Positions 28,701 to 34,313 of a stretch of DNA of 45,496 nucleotides are shown piece by piece. The DNA is taken from the NCBI GenBank assembly GCA_020432165.1, contig JAGQGU010000005.1, forward strand, positions 186,280-231,775, given 5' to 3'. The notes under the pieces are model-generated. The model worked only from the letters and a program-made list of their open reading frames with translations, had not been told where the DNA came from and made no database searches. The translations under genes were made by a program, and so were the position numbers. Numbering within the stretch: the stretch's first letter is position 1; each line of letters starts with the position of its first letter. Source of the stretch: Thermomicrobiales bacterium. Lineage in GTDB: Bacteria; Chloroflexota; Chloroflexia; Thermomicrobiales; UBA6265.

Positions 28701-30408
28701 GGCGCTTGCCGATGTTGAAGACTTCACTACCACATGGGCTGGTAGCAGCATTGTAGTAGCTATCGCCGCTGTAGGTCGCCACCCAGGCATAACTACCACT
28801 TTCGGATGGGAGATACGCGGTCGGGGTCGTTGGCACGGAGCCATTACTAAGCGTAACAGTCTGCGAGGTGAGCGCAGCGCCTGTGCAGACCTTGTTCACA
28901 CTGTCGTACTTGAAGAGCTCGTACTTAACCGTACCGGTCGGCGTCTGCGCAGAATCGGTGCCAGACAATGCGGAGCTATCCCGTACATATGTGCCCAGCG
29001 GCACAGTCGCATCCTGGGCGATCGTGCTATTTCCGGATTGTCCCTGTCGCATCGTGGTGGTGAGGGTCGGAGTGATGGGACCAAGGAACAGACTCTCGCG
29101 GTTACCTGGTACACAGGGCGCGGTGGCACTCTGGTTAAAGGCATCACCGCTATAAGTCACACTCCATGAGTACCAACCCGGTGCTGGCTGCGGAGACACA
29201 TTCGCAGATGTGGGTACAACCCCGTTGGTGACAGGTACGGTCTTGGTGTAAACAGACGTACCGCTGCAGGTAAGGCCTTTATAGAGCGTATAGGTGACCG
29301 TACCACCGGCATCGACGGTTGATCCGGTAAGGACCGCGGTGTCATAGAACGTGGTGGTAGTACCTACCTGCGTTCCGTGAGGAATATTGCTGCCGTCAGC
29401 ATTCTTGATCTGTGTCGCCAGCTGAGGAATCAGCTTCTCGGAGATGTTGCAGTCAGAAACGCCTGTACGCACAACATTCACCGGCGTATCAGGCCAGGTG
29501 ACAACGATCTCTACAGATCGGCTATTGCCGGAAAGCGGAAGCACCAAAGAGGCGCTCGTTACCGTTTGCCATGCGCCCCAGGAGTTATCCAGAAGTCGGA
29601 CACGGTACTCAATCGTCGGCGTCGGCGTGGTTGGTGTTGCATCCACCCGGAAGGTGTACTGACCACCAGAGAAGGTACAAGACTGCGTGAAACCCGGATC
29701 GACAATCGCCTGAATCCCAACGTTACCCGGGGTATCAGTTTCCAGACCATCGCCGGAATCCGGCGTATCGGTCGGGGCTGCCGTGGGAGCGACGGTCGGA
29801 GCAGTCGTGGGTGCCGTGGTCGGTGCCACGGTTGGCTCCTGCGTCGGAACATCAGTTGGGGCAACCGTTGGCTCCTGAGTCGGGACAACGGTTGGAGGTG
29901 CTGTGGTCGGCTCTTGTGTGGGAACGGCCGTTGGAGCAATGGTAGGCTCCTGGGTCGGGTCCTCTGCAGCAGATCCGTCCTGCGCTGCAGGAACAGCATC
30001 ACCTGTATTCCCAGTGGTTTCCTGGAACTGCATCGCGACATCGGATGTCACGAGGGTGATCGGCACTGGTACGATGGCATCCTGAACGATTCGAACCGAA
30101 GTTGGCTCGGCCAGTGCATAGCCAGATGGGCCACTCGTCTGCGTTATTGCCAGCTTGCCAAGCGGCAAGTTACGCAGCTCAATCTGTCCATCGGCGTCGT
30201 CATCGCAAGCGGTGAAGTCATCAACGCCAGCGAGGCTAAATGTGAAACAACCATCCGACAGGTTGGTGCCCTTAACATCGCGCAAGACGATGGTGACACC
30301 ACCCGTGGATGGTTGCAATGGCTGCATGGTGCTTGCGAAAGTCGATTGAACGATCGATAGCACCGTGAAGATTGCCAGGAATACGCGGAACCTGCTTACT
30401 GTCCTCAT
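19747..30408 (-). CDS. Giant cell-wall-anchored Ig-like repeat surface protein
   Basis: The 3,553-residue product has, in order: a signal peptide (1-26, ending STFAS); a SpaA/CnaB-like beta domain (about 37-120, GCFTFSLAGVDDFTACDDD); and a Pro/Thr stalk of TQEPTVAPT-type repeats (150-220). A short beta domain (about 235-322) and 25 Ig-like repeats (about 323-3501) follow. One extra domain, related to the one at 235-322, sits between repeats 8 and 9 (about 1323-1430). The end is a sorting signal: FPKTG at 3514-3518 (19855-19869), a hydrophobic helix and a basic tail. Repeats 10-22 are near-identical, about 121 residues each, with landmarks VKDTATISG, ATGKVTY, GTYFWVVSY, SGDANN and GCDEWF. Every repeat holds exactly one Cys pair. 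Adhesion or a surface-layer or stalk role is inferred. No sortase gene is in the window. The gene is monocistronic with its own terminator. Confidence 0.9.
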   Translation of the reverse strand: MRTVSRFRVFLAIFTVLSIVQSTFASTMQPLQPSTGGVTIVLRDVKGTNLSDGCFTFSLAGVDDFTACDDDADGQIELRNLPLGKLAITQTSGPSGYALAEPTSVRIVQDAIVPVPITLVTSDVAMQFQETTGNTGDAVPAAQDGSAAEDPTQEPTIAPTAVPTQEPTTAPPTVVPTQEPTVAPTDVPTQEPTVAPTTAPTTAPTVAPTAAPTDTPDSGDGLETDTPGNVGIQAIVDPGFTQSCTFSGGQYTFRVDATPTTPTPTIEYRVRLLDNSWGAWQTVTSASLVLPLSGNSRSVEIVVTWPDTPVNVVRTGVSDCNISEKLIPQLATQIKNADGSNIPHGTQVGTTTTFYDTAVLTGSTVDAGGTVTYTLYKGLTCSGTSVYTKTVPVTNGVVPTSANVSPQPAPGWYSWSVTYSGDAFNQSATAPCVPGNRESLFLGPITPTLTTTMRQGQSGNSTIAQDATVPLGTYVRDSSALSGTDSAQTPTGTVKYELFKYDSVNKVCTGAALTSQTVTLSNGSVPTTPTAYLPSESGSYAWVATYSGDSYYNAATSPCGSEVFNIGKRQPTIATTMYKAGSPNTVVADGGSLALGDVTFDTTTLSNVDNPTGTIRYVLYRSDSGDNCDTANIVYDSGDLNITGPTLPSSGNFTIQTPGVYNWRVYYGGDSGHSSVVSSCGAETFNVARRATSTTTSPFQRVSGSNTPMANNAVLSLPQSGGLTFGDSATVGGAVGGVTLTGTVTFRLYSNATCSGDAIATVTVTVTNGVATMTSQFPTITTPGTYNWQATYNGDTNYASSNSACGGEQFFVTAYGTGGDGGVFVTTQVRRASNSNAVSDNAQIPRNQAVYDTAQLNPANTTLTTAGTVQYRLYYSPTAYPSCTSGNLLQDFGPQSFTNGNVPNSPNTSSSLAAGYYEFQVTFTTTPANGSKVFTSECGTESFRVPKASPAIATTMKTGTSPNGTTLADNGELTIGTNIFDTATFTTAIDARLGAGNNGTVTYSLYRNANCGGSAIWTQTVNVNADGTIPASPNVDLALLNTPGTYNFVVSYSGNAINNSIDDYGCGDETFFVVIQPTLTTQHYQIKNGNNVALALPPAQMTEVTAGTTVFDTADLGNHTTSPGGSVTYKLYYNDSTCSGTPVFTSTKSVSGSGGNVPNSDTYVVQFSGTYRWVAEYSGNGPNKSAKSGCAEEPFTVSAVPGVITVMQKKSGSNWNNPTEVPHTGLVESPATMRDTTILYGVPADLTGTVTYTLLKGENCNTATVVSAGTPQAFTNAQVPASPEITITDYGTYHWVVTIKSDALATDLISPCGAESFVVVEKIDKSATISCTIADTDEGPRASYRIQAAKLTSNAPDEDPNLTVVVTPYDQFNNPLAPITYHKYDSGTGAGQTPDFWQTTWRRISVSVTWPNGDKFTGVQGCLPRQTVSINTTMKSTETNGGNLAVLPNTSTVPRGSYINDTAVMNNYTIDVSGSVTYTLYRADAGKTCAATAAERTQIAQETVVISVDGNGVATVPDFPYTVKVNDAGVYFWIVTFSGDGSNLPATSSGCDEWFQIARTTPKITTVMKYDDQEGTVINNGDKVPFGSTVKDTATISGLSNSATGTVTYTLYKGSVCNDANATEVDSWEVDLMDDGTVPDVDPGIAITDAGVYFWVVSYSGDANNNPYTSSGCDEWFKVEKTTPRITTVMKYTNGTVITNGGTVPIDSVVKDTATISGLSEDATGKVTYSLYKGTSCSDTQATKLNSWEVDLASDGTIPDVTPGFTVANVGTYFWVVSYSGDANNSAFTSTGCDEWFKVEKTTPRITTAMKYADGSPITNGATVALDSTVKDTATISGLSKNATGKVTYKLYKGTSCSDTQATQVGTTWEVQLANDGTIPPVDPGIAITAVGTYFWVVSYAGDANNSPYTSGGCEEYFVVGQTAPRIATVMKYTNGTVITNGATVAIDSVVKDTATITGLSSGATGTVTYKLFKGSACDDAQATQVGTSWVVNLGSNGTVPDVDPGIAVANVGTYFWVVSYSGDANNAAFTSSPCDEWFKVEKTTPRITTVMKYADGTVITNGATVAIDSTVKDTATISGLSKNATGKVTYTLFKGSVCDDKAATTVDSWTVDLASNGTIPDVNPGIAITDVGTYFWVVSYAGDANNRAFTSTGCDEWFKVEVAHPQISTVMKYANGTVIENGATVAIDSTVKDTATISGLSKNATGKVTYTLYKGSVCDDKAATTIDSWTVDLTSNGTIPDVNPGIAITDVGTYFWVVSYAGDANNRAVTSTGCDEWFKVEKTTPRITTAMKYTNGTVITNGSTVPIDSTVKDTATISGLSKNATGKVTYKLYKGGSCSDTTATEVNSWTVDLASDGTIPDVNPGIDITAVGVYFWVVSYGGDANNAAYTSSGCEEYFVVGQTAPRVATVMKYTDGTVITNGATVAIDSVVKDTATVSGLSKGATGEVTYTLYKGASCEDGNAVVIGTPWVVNLATDGTVPDVNPGIAITDVGTYFWVVSYSGDDNNAGYTSSPCDEWFKVEKAEPGIKTVMKYDDQEGTVIENGATVAIDSVVKDTATISGQSKNATGKVTYTLYHGSVCNDEGATEVDSWTVDLASGGSIPDVAPGIAVENVGVYFWVVSYAGDANNKAYTSGGCDEWFQVEKTTPRITTVMKYTNGTVIPNGAEVAIDSMVKDTATISGLSDNATGKVTYKLYKGSICSDAQATMVNSWTVDLASDGTIPDMNPGIAITDIGTYFWVVSYSGDANNTAYTSSGCDEWFHVEKAQPEIVTVMKHDGEEGAVISNGAIVAIDSVVKDTATISGQSKNATGKVTYTLFHGSVCNDEGATEIDSWTVDLASDGSIPDVAPGIAVENVGVYFWVVSYEGDANNAAYTSSGCDEWFTVEKAQPEIATVMKYDDEEGTVIENGATVAIDSVVKDTATISGLSDNATGTVTYTLYRGSICSDEGATKIDSWTVDLSSDGTVPDVNPGIAITEVGTYFWVVNYSGDANNEASTSNGCDEWFEVERVQPEIVTVMKHDDEEGTVIANGAEVAIDSVVKDTATISGQSNNATGMVTYTLYHGSVCNDEGATEIDSWTVDLASDGTIPDVAPGIAIENVGVYFWVVSYGGDANNAAYTSTGCDEWFHVEPAQPEVVTEMQYVDDEYTVIANDEVVPIDSTVRDTATMSGNSENVTGQVTYTLIRAESCDVENQDTQNFLVQAAALPEGAEVIYEETFDIEEGGIIPPSSPVTITDVGTYYWIVEYHGDANNLEASSPCGDEYFRVEPAQPEIGTVMQSADVEGEVIENGDVLNIGDEVLDTVLMSGQSANFTGTITYHLYADASCTVPYTEPIVVDIVNGVIPPSTGVVLLDAGTYSWVVTYSGDANNESAESGCGEEWLVVQKAEPAVVTEMRHEDGKVIANNDVVTTGDVVLDTAVLTGATSDASGTITYQLFSDASCTVAVTEPESVVVVDGKVPNSATVKVPAAGTYYWVATYSGDGNNAEAVSGCGEEYFRAEDAPTPTPTTPVKEFPKTGTGTSAGMANLIWVAAAFSIVALGTGAVGTRRNRRN
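21013..25731 (-). repeat. Tandem ~363-bp repeat array (13 units)
   Basis: Repeats 10 to 22 of the surface protein occupy 4,719 bp, an average of 363 bp per unit (357-366), always a multiple of three. The string GCGGTGTCCTTGAC or a close variant recurs once per unit on the plus strand, for example near 21271, 21637, 22003, 22729, 23459 and 25266. Units before and after this block are more diverged. Such an array is prone to slippage and to assembly collapse. Confidence 0.9.
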
Positions 30409-30438
30409 CTCTTCATCCCTCTCCTACCTCAGTCCGAC

Positions 30439-30475
30439 CATCGATATGGCGGTATGCGACCTGATCATCGATATG
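30439..30475 (-). promoter_or_regulatory. Paired CATCGATATG boxes upstream of the giant gene
   Basis: The 10-mer CATCGATATG occurs at 30439-30448 and 30466-30475, 27 bp apart start to start, and 31-67 bp upstream of the giant gene's ATG. Each copy contains the palindrome ATCGAT. Two spaced identical boxes in a leader suggest a regulator site, but a chance repeat is possible. Confidence 0.35.
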
Positions 30476-30554
30476 CACCCTTTCTGGTGGCTCTTCCGTT
30501 GTGAGATCTGGCTTCTTATGACCATGACGCGACCTCGCAACGATCATTGGCAGC

Positions 30555-30578
30555 GGGAGTCGCACGAATGCGATTCCT
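30555..30578 (-). promoter_or_regulatory. Hairpin with UUCG loop in giant-gene leader
   Basis: A 10-bp stem with two G-T pairs joins 30555-30564 and 30569-30578. Read on the minus strand the four-base loop is TTCG, a very stable RNA tetraloop. It would lie in the 5' leader about 150 nt before the start codon if transcription begins further upstream. Confidence 0.35.
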
Positions 30579-30881
30579 CATGAGTAGCTGCCACTGGCAC
30601 AACCGATTTCGAATCTCTGCCCCAACCTGAAGCAGCATGCAGCATTGCAGACCAACCTCGCGGCTGGCCCTCTATCCTGAGGTTCAGATGCAGTTATCCT
30701 GCCATCGATCACCCCGAAACCTCCGTACGCTGACAGACGCCCCGGTCCTAAAATGACCGGCTTTGATCCCGCCCGGCTCCACATAACCCGGAAGCATGGG
30801 CGGTGAGTAGCTATGTCAACGTTCCTTGAGCGGTATAGTACGGGACTGGTACCCCCCAATCAACGAAGTCAGCAGGGGATT

Positions 30882-30902
30882 TACCGAAGTGTTTACCGAA
30901 GT
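30882..30902 (+). repeat. 21-bp direct repeat, right copy
   Basis: It is identical to 19553-19573. Here two full tandem copies of TTTACCGAAGTG occupy 30880-30903. The site lies about 475 bp upstream of the giant gene's start codon. Confidence 0.75.
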
Positions 30903-31062
30903 GTTTTTGCGCGAAGAAATCGGTGTATATGGGGAAGCTGGTGCATTAAGGGAAGTATTTTGACATGACAATAGAACCCTCGTTGGAGGGCCATGCCACC
31001 GTCAAGGGACCTACCGATATGCAATGCTGAGGGGCTTCAAGACGTCGGGAGCCTGCCTGGTA

Positions 31063-31959
31063 CTAGGACCTGGCGGCGTATTGACCGAATGCCTGCCGGA
31101 ACTCCTCGGTTGCGAGCGACTCACGCTCCTGAAGTTGCGCTATCTCGGCCTCCAGCTTGCGGAGATGGCGGGCTATGGCTGCATTCGCGAGGGCAGAATC
31201 ATACCAAAGCGCGCGGGTTCTGGAGCGTCGGAGGGACTGCAGGCGAGTGCGGGCACCAGTGCATCGCTGCATTATCTGCTCCAGATCGCGCCTAAGCTGC
31301 TGCAGTTGCCAGACACGCGTGCGATTGGTACCGATATCCAACAATTGCCGGCTACCGCTGTGGAGATCTCGCATCGCCTGGAGATCGTGTGTGTGCCAGG
31401 CATGGTTGATGCGGAGCATCATCTCCGCCCGAAACAGATGCTCTTCGGTATCGCTCGCAAGATCAGGATGGAATGCCTTCGCCAACTGCCGGTAGAGTGT
31501 ACGCAACTCATCCATATCATCGTGAGGTAGTGTCTCCGCCGGTTGCTCCAGCTGCGGATCGTCAGCCCATTCCCACGCACCCGCAGAGGTTGTCGTACGC
31601 GACTCCGTACCGAACCATTCCTCGGGCACATCGATACCAAAAAGCTCACCGATAGCGCGGAGCTCGTTAGGCGTGAAGATATCGGAGAGGTGTCCATCCG
31701 GATCGGCAAGAAGCCGGGCGTGCAGACGATTGGTGTAATGCTCGATCTGCAGGCAGCGTTTACGCAGGCGATTGCGCTCGGCAGTGATGCCAGCACTCTG
31801 GGATGCGACTTTCTGCTCGAAGAGACCGAACGCCGTCTCCAATGGAGCAAGCTCCCGCTGGAGACGCATCAACTCCTGCTGGGCATCACGAATCTGGAAT
31901 GCCAGAAGGGCGCACTCAAGATCGACCTGGATGGTGATAGGAACAAGTTGCATGGACAT
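31063..31959 (-). CDS. Coiled-coil J-domain protein
   Basis: This 298-residue protein carries a J domain in its middle (about 145-195), with the HPD motif at 164-166 in LAKAFHPDLAS, followed by the usual helix RAEMMLRINHAW. Long, charged, Leu/Gln/Arg-rich segments before (about 20-85) and after (about 210-298) it should form coiled coils. J domains stimulate the ATPase of Hsp70 (DnaK). A J domain flanked by coiled coils, without the DnaJ zinc or Gly/Phe regions, suggests a specialised co-chaperone, not DnaJ itself. An in-frame ATG two codons later is an alternative start. No clear terminator follows. Confidence 0.75.
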   Translation of the reverse strand: MSMQLVPITIQVDLECALLAFQIRDAQQELMRLQRELAPLETAFGLFEQKVASQSAGITAERNRLRKRCLQIEHYTNRLHARLLADPDGHLSDIFTPNELRAIGELFGIDVPEEWFGTESRTTTSAGAWEWADDPQLEQPAETLPHDDMDELRTLYRQLAKAFHPDLASDTEEHLFRAEMMLRINHAWHTHDLQAMRDLHSGSRQLLDIGTNRTRVWQLQQLRRDLEQIMQRCTGARTRLQSLRRSRTRALWYDSALANAAIARHLRKLEAEIAQLQERESLATEEFRQAFGQYAARS

Positions 31960-32055
31960 CGCTGCGGAGATTCCCTGAGACTAGGACGCAGCGGAGCTGG
32001 TCACGTACCATTCCTTATTATACGAAGCGGATTCAACCGATTTGGAGTTGTGTTC

Positions 32056-32610
32056 ATGATTGCAGGTCATATTGGTGCGGCGGCAGGTGCAAAGCGATGG
32101 GCACCGGATGTGCCGATTTGGGCATTGTTGGTAGCGAGCTTTCTGCTGGACATTATCTTCCTGCCACTGTGGCTATTCGGTGTGGAAGATGTAACCGCGA
32201 TTCCCGGTACCGATGGCGGCTACGGCAATATGATCTTCAATATCGACTGGAGCCATTCCTTCTTTGGCACACTGGCGATCTGCCTGGTGGTGCTGATCGT
32301 GTGCACGCGCTGGTGGGGTGCCAAGGGGGCATTCGTGCTGAGTTGCGTGGTTTTCAGCCACTGGTTTCTGGATGTGATTGTCCATAATTTGGATATGCCG
32401 ATTCTGCCCGGCGATGCGGGCGTGACACCACGCGTTGGTATCGGTATGTGGGATTTCCCTGTGTTTACCGGGATCATGGAGTTGCTGTTGGTATTGGGTG
32501 GTTGTGCGATCTGGTACACCATGCCGGATGCCACCGCCGCCACCAGAAAGGCCGCAGTAATCACCACCGTGGTTGGTATCGTGGTATTGGCCGTGAATTT
32601 CTGGATGTAG
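32056..32610 (+). CDS. DUF457-like membrane protein (putative metal-dependent hydrolase)
   Basis: This 184-residue protein has about five membrane helices. It starts MIAGHIGAAAG and contains WSHSFFGT and SHWFLDVIVHN. Such His/Asp motifs at helix ends are seen in the YdjM/DUF457 family of inner-membrane proteins, described as putative metal-dependent hydrolases. The function is unproven. GGAG at 32044-32047 supports the ATG at 32056; the much longer open frame upstream overlaps the J-domain gene antisense and is not credible. It is divergent from the J-domain gene and is followed closely by a REP-like hairpin. Confidence 0.72.
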   Translation: MIAGHIGAAAGAKRWAPDVPIWALLVASFLLDIIFLPLWLFGVEDVTAIPGTDGGYGNMIFNIDWSHSFFGTLAICLVVLIVCTRWWGAKGAFVLSCVVFSHWFLDVIVHNLDMPILPGDAGVTPRVGIGMWDFPVFTGIMELLLVLGGCAIWYTMPDATAATRKAAVITTVVGIVVLAVNFWM

Positions 32611-32633
32611 GTCCGGAAACCACCAGCGTTGGT

Positions 32634-32682
32634 GTAGACTCGGGCCTCGCAAGGCGCTTGCGCCTGCGAGTTGCCCGGGTTC
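32634..32682 (+). repeat. REP-like palindrome, left of the RAYT gene
   Basis: The 49-bp element starts with GTAG and folds into a long hairpin on the plus strand. The outer stem is ACTCGGGC (32638-32645) with GCCCGGGT (32673-32680). The middle stem is CTCGC (32646-32650) with GCGAG (32666-32670), and the tip is GGCGC-TT-GCGCC (32653-32664). Its outer 17 bp on each side match the right element in inverted orientation. Confidence 0.85.
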
Positions 32683-32737
32683 CAGCACTCGCTAATATGC
32701 AACTCCGCCACCAGTCCCGCCTCAACCCTACAGATCC

Positions 32738-33256
32738 TCAGTAGAACTCATCCTCTCCCCAGCGATAGACGTTGTTGGCTACGTAGTCTCGCAATATCCC
32801 CAACTCTCTCTCGTTTCGCACAATGTGGTCATGGAAACTGCTCTGCCACACCTTACCGCTGTATGGTTTCCAACCCAATCGCTTGACACCGTCACCGAAG
32901 CGACGATGCGTGGTTGTCTTGAGCCATTGCACAATGTCGATCAGATTCGTCTCGTCAGCGATGTCCTCTATCCGTACAGCCAAACCAATCAGTATGTGAA
33001 CATGGTTCGGCATGACCACGAAGGCATCAATCGTGGTGTTTGCATGAAAGTCAGGAATTGATGCAATGGCATCGTGGACCATTGCGCCAGCGGGAGATTG
33101 CGTCATTTCTCCATTCTCGATCACGCCAAAGTAGGAGTGGCGTTCATGAGTGCAGATGGTGACGAAGTAATAGCCAGCCGCTGAGTAGTTGTATCCACGC
33201 TGCCGTACGCGACGGGTGGTACCAGGTCGTATTGCTTTCCGGTTGGGGAAGATCAT
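32738..33256 (-). CDS. REP-associated tyrosine transposase (RAYT, Y1/HUH family)
   Basis: This 172-residue single-domain Y1 transposase is related to IS200/IS605 TnpA. The metal-binding HUH motif is HVH at residues 85-87 in VMPNHVHIL. The candidate nucleophile is Tyr158 in LRDYVANN. The family's conserved N-terminal RxYNYxxxGxYFVT and the WQSSFHDHIVRN segment are also present. RAYTs cut single-stranded REP hairpins next to a GTAG or similar tetranucleotide and are usually fixed, domesticated genes. Matching hairpins flank it on both sides, which strongly supports this assignment. It appears intact. Confidence 0.88.
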   Translation of the reverse strand: MIFPNRKAIRPGTTRRVRQRGYNYSAAGYYFVTICTHERHSYFGVIENGEMTQSPAGAMVHDAIASIPDFHANTTIDAFVVMPNHVHILIGLAVRIEDIADETNLIDIVQWLKTTTHRRFGDGVKRLGWKPYSGKVWQSSFHDHIVRNERELGILRDYVANNVYRWGEDEFY

Positions 33257-33292
33257 GCCTGGACTCCAGAACTACTGGGTCGGCGAGACGTC

Positions 33293-33340
33293 GAACCCGG
33301 GCAACTCGCGCAGCTTCGCTGGCGCGAGGCCCGAGTCTAC
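33293..33340 (-). repeat. REP-like palindrome, right of the RAYT gene
   Basis: On the minus strand this 48-bp element begins GTAGACTCGGGC and ends GCCCGGGTTC, like the left copy. The centre differs in sequence but still pairs: CTCGCG/CGCGAG plus CAGC/GCTG around a 3-nt loop with one bulge. The different but still paired tip indicates selection for the hairpin. Confidence 0.85.
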
Positions 33341-33371
33341 CCTGGGCGCCGTCGTCTCCCAAGGTCCGAAG

Positions 33372-34313
33372 TTAGTCAAACTGACCGGAACGTACCATCG
33401 CGGCGATGAGATTGAGGATGAGGCGAGCCGTGACCGTGGCGGTGACGGCGCCGGCATCGCTGGCCGGATTCACCTCAGTGAAGGTAGCAGCGGCAATTCT
33501 GGCGCGGGCAGCCGTGGCCATCAACAGATCAGTGGCATCCCAGTAGTCAATCCCGCCGAAGGCAAGGCTGTTCACACCCGGTGCGATTCCGGGATCCAGC
33601 ACATCGACATCGAAGTTGATATACGCCGTCTCCATTTCGGGATAACGGGCGATAATGGAATCGGTCCCCTGCCCCTTGATCTCCCGCGCCGGATAGAAGG
33701 TATTGCCATTCACGATCGCGGCCTCGGCATCCCCCACACGGGCACTTCCCGCGCCACGAAGGCCAAACTGGCTGATGTGCCGTATGTGCGCCATTTCCGA
33801 AGCACGCCGCATATTGCTGCTGAGGCCATCGCGCACACCATCGCGATCATCCCGGAAATCCATATGCGCATCGAAATGCATCACTTCGATATCGCTGAGA
33901 TCATCCAGCGCGCGCATGACCGGAATCGGAATCGAATCATCGCCACCGAGCACGATCGGCACCGCACCACGAGAACGAATTGTGCGGATAGCTGCTTCGG
34001 TGCGAGCATGATTCTCCGCACCTGTTTCGGCAGAGCCAACGAGATTCCCGCAATCGACCAGCCGTAGTGACGCGCCATTGAGAATCGATCCACCGAGGTC
34101 GATATCGTAGTGCGTAAAGAAGCGTCCATACCGTTGGGAGGCAGCACGGATGGCGTCCGGAGCATCAGTCGAGAGCGCGGCTGGTGGATAGGGCATACCG
34201 AACGGCGCACCGATGATAGCAATATCGGCCTCGAGTGTGGCAATGTCCTCGCAGCGATCAAACGCGGCAAAAGTCGGCTGATCGGCAGGTACGGGGGCGA
34301 TGAACTGCGTCAT
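33372..34313 (-). CDS. Agmatinase/arginase-family ureohydrolase
   Basis: This 313-residue enzyme is of the ureohydrolase family, which cleaves guanidino compounds to urea and an amine with two Mn ions. Ligand motifs are GGDDS at 123-127, DAHMD at 148-152 and FDVDVLDP at 234-241. The usual GGDHS His, a manganese ligand, is Asp126 here; this variation is seen in part of the family but changes the metal site. Agmatine, guanidinobutyrate or another guanidino acid are possible substrates. Its start overlaps the stop of the MFS gene by four bases (ATGA), so the two are translationally coupled. It is the last gene of the third cassette. Confidence 0.85.
   Translation of the reverse strand: MTQFIAPVPADQPTFAAFDRCEDIATLEADIAIIGAPFGMPYPPAALSTDAPDAIRAASQRYGRFFTHYDIDLGGSILNGASLRLVDCGNLVGSAETGAENHARTEAAIRTIRSRGAVPIVLGGDDSIPIPVMRALDDLSDIEVMHFDAHMDFRDDRDGVRDGLSSNMRRASEMAHIRHISQFGLRGAGSARVGDAEAAIVNGNTFYPAREIKGQGTDSIIARYPEMETAYINFDVDVLDPGIAPGVNSLAFGGIDYWDATDLLMATAARARIAAATFTEVNPASDAGAVTATVTARLILNLIAAMVRSGQFD

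Larger units (their letters stand above)
30409..31062. other. 654-bp upstream region of the giant gene
   Basis: This stretch lies between the giant gene's start and the end of the J-domain gene; both genes are on the minus strand. I found no credible coding frame. It contains the CATCGATATG pair (30439-30475), a hairpin (30555-30578), a weak stem CCGGTC/GACCGG (30742-30760) and the right 21-bp repeat (30882-30902). The promoter of the giant gene should be here but could not be fixed. TTGTCA with TAATGC at 17-bp spacing, near 30948-30976 on the minus strand, is a weak candidate. Confidence 0.5.

Noticed and set aside
30600-30640. A tRNA T-arm-like string (TTTCGAATC) followed by CCCCA
   Set aside because: The flanking bases do not form the 5-bp T stem, and no acceptor, anticodon or D arm can be assembled around it.
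19553-30902. Calling the 21-bp repeats attachment sites of a mobile element
   Set aside because: No integrase, excisionase or transposase lies between them. The repeat is itself a tandem 12-mer, so a binding-site reading is equally likely; kept only as a finding.
31543-32055. A 171-residue N-terminal extension of the DUF457-like protein
   Set aside because: It would run antisense through the J-domain gene. The ATG at 32056 has its own GGAG site and starts at the first membrane helix.
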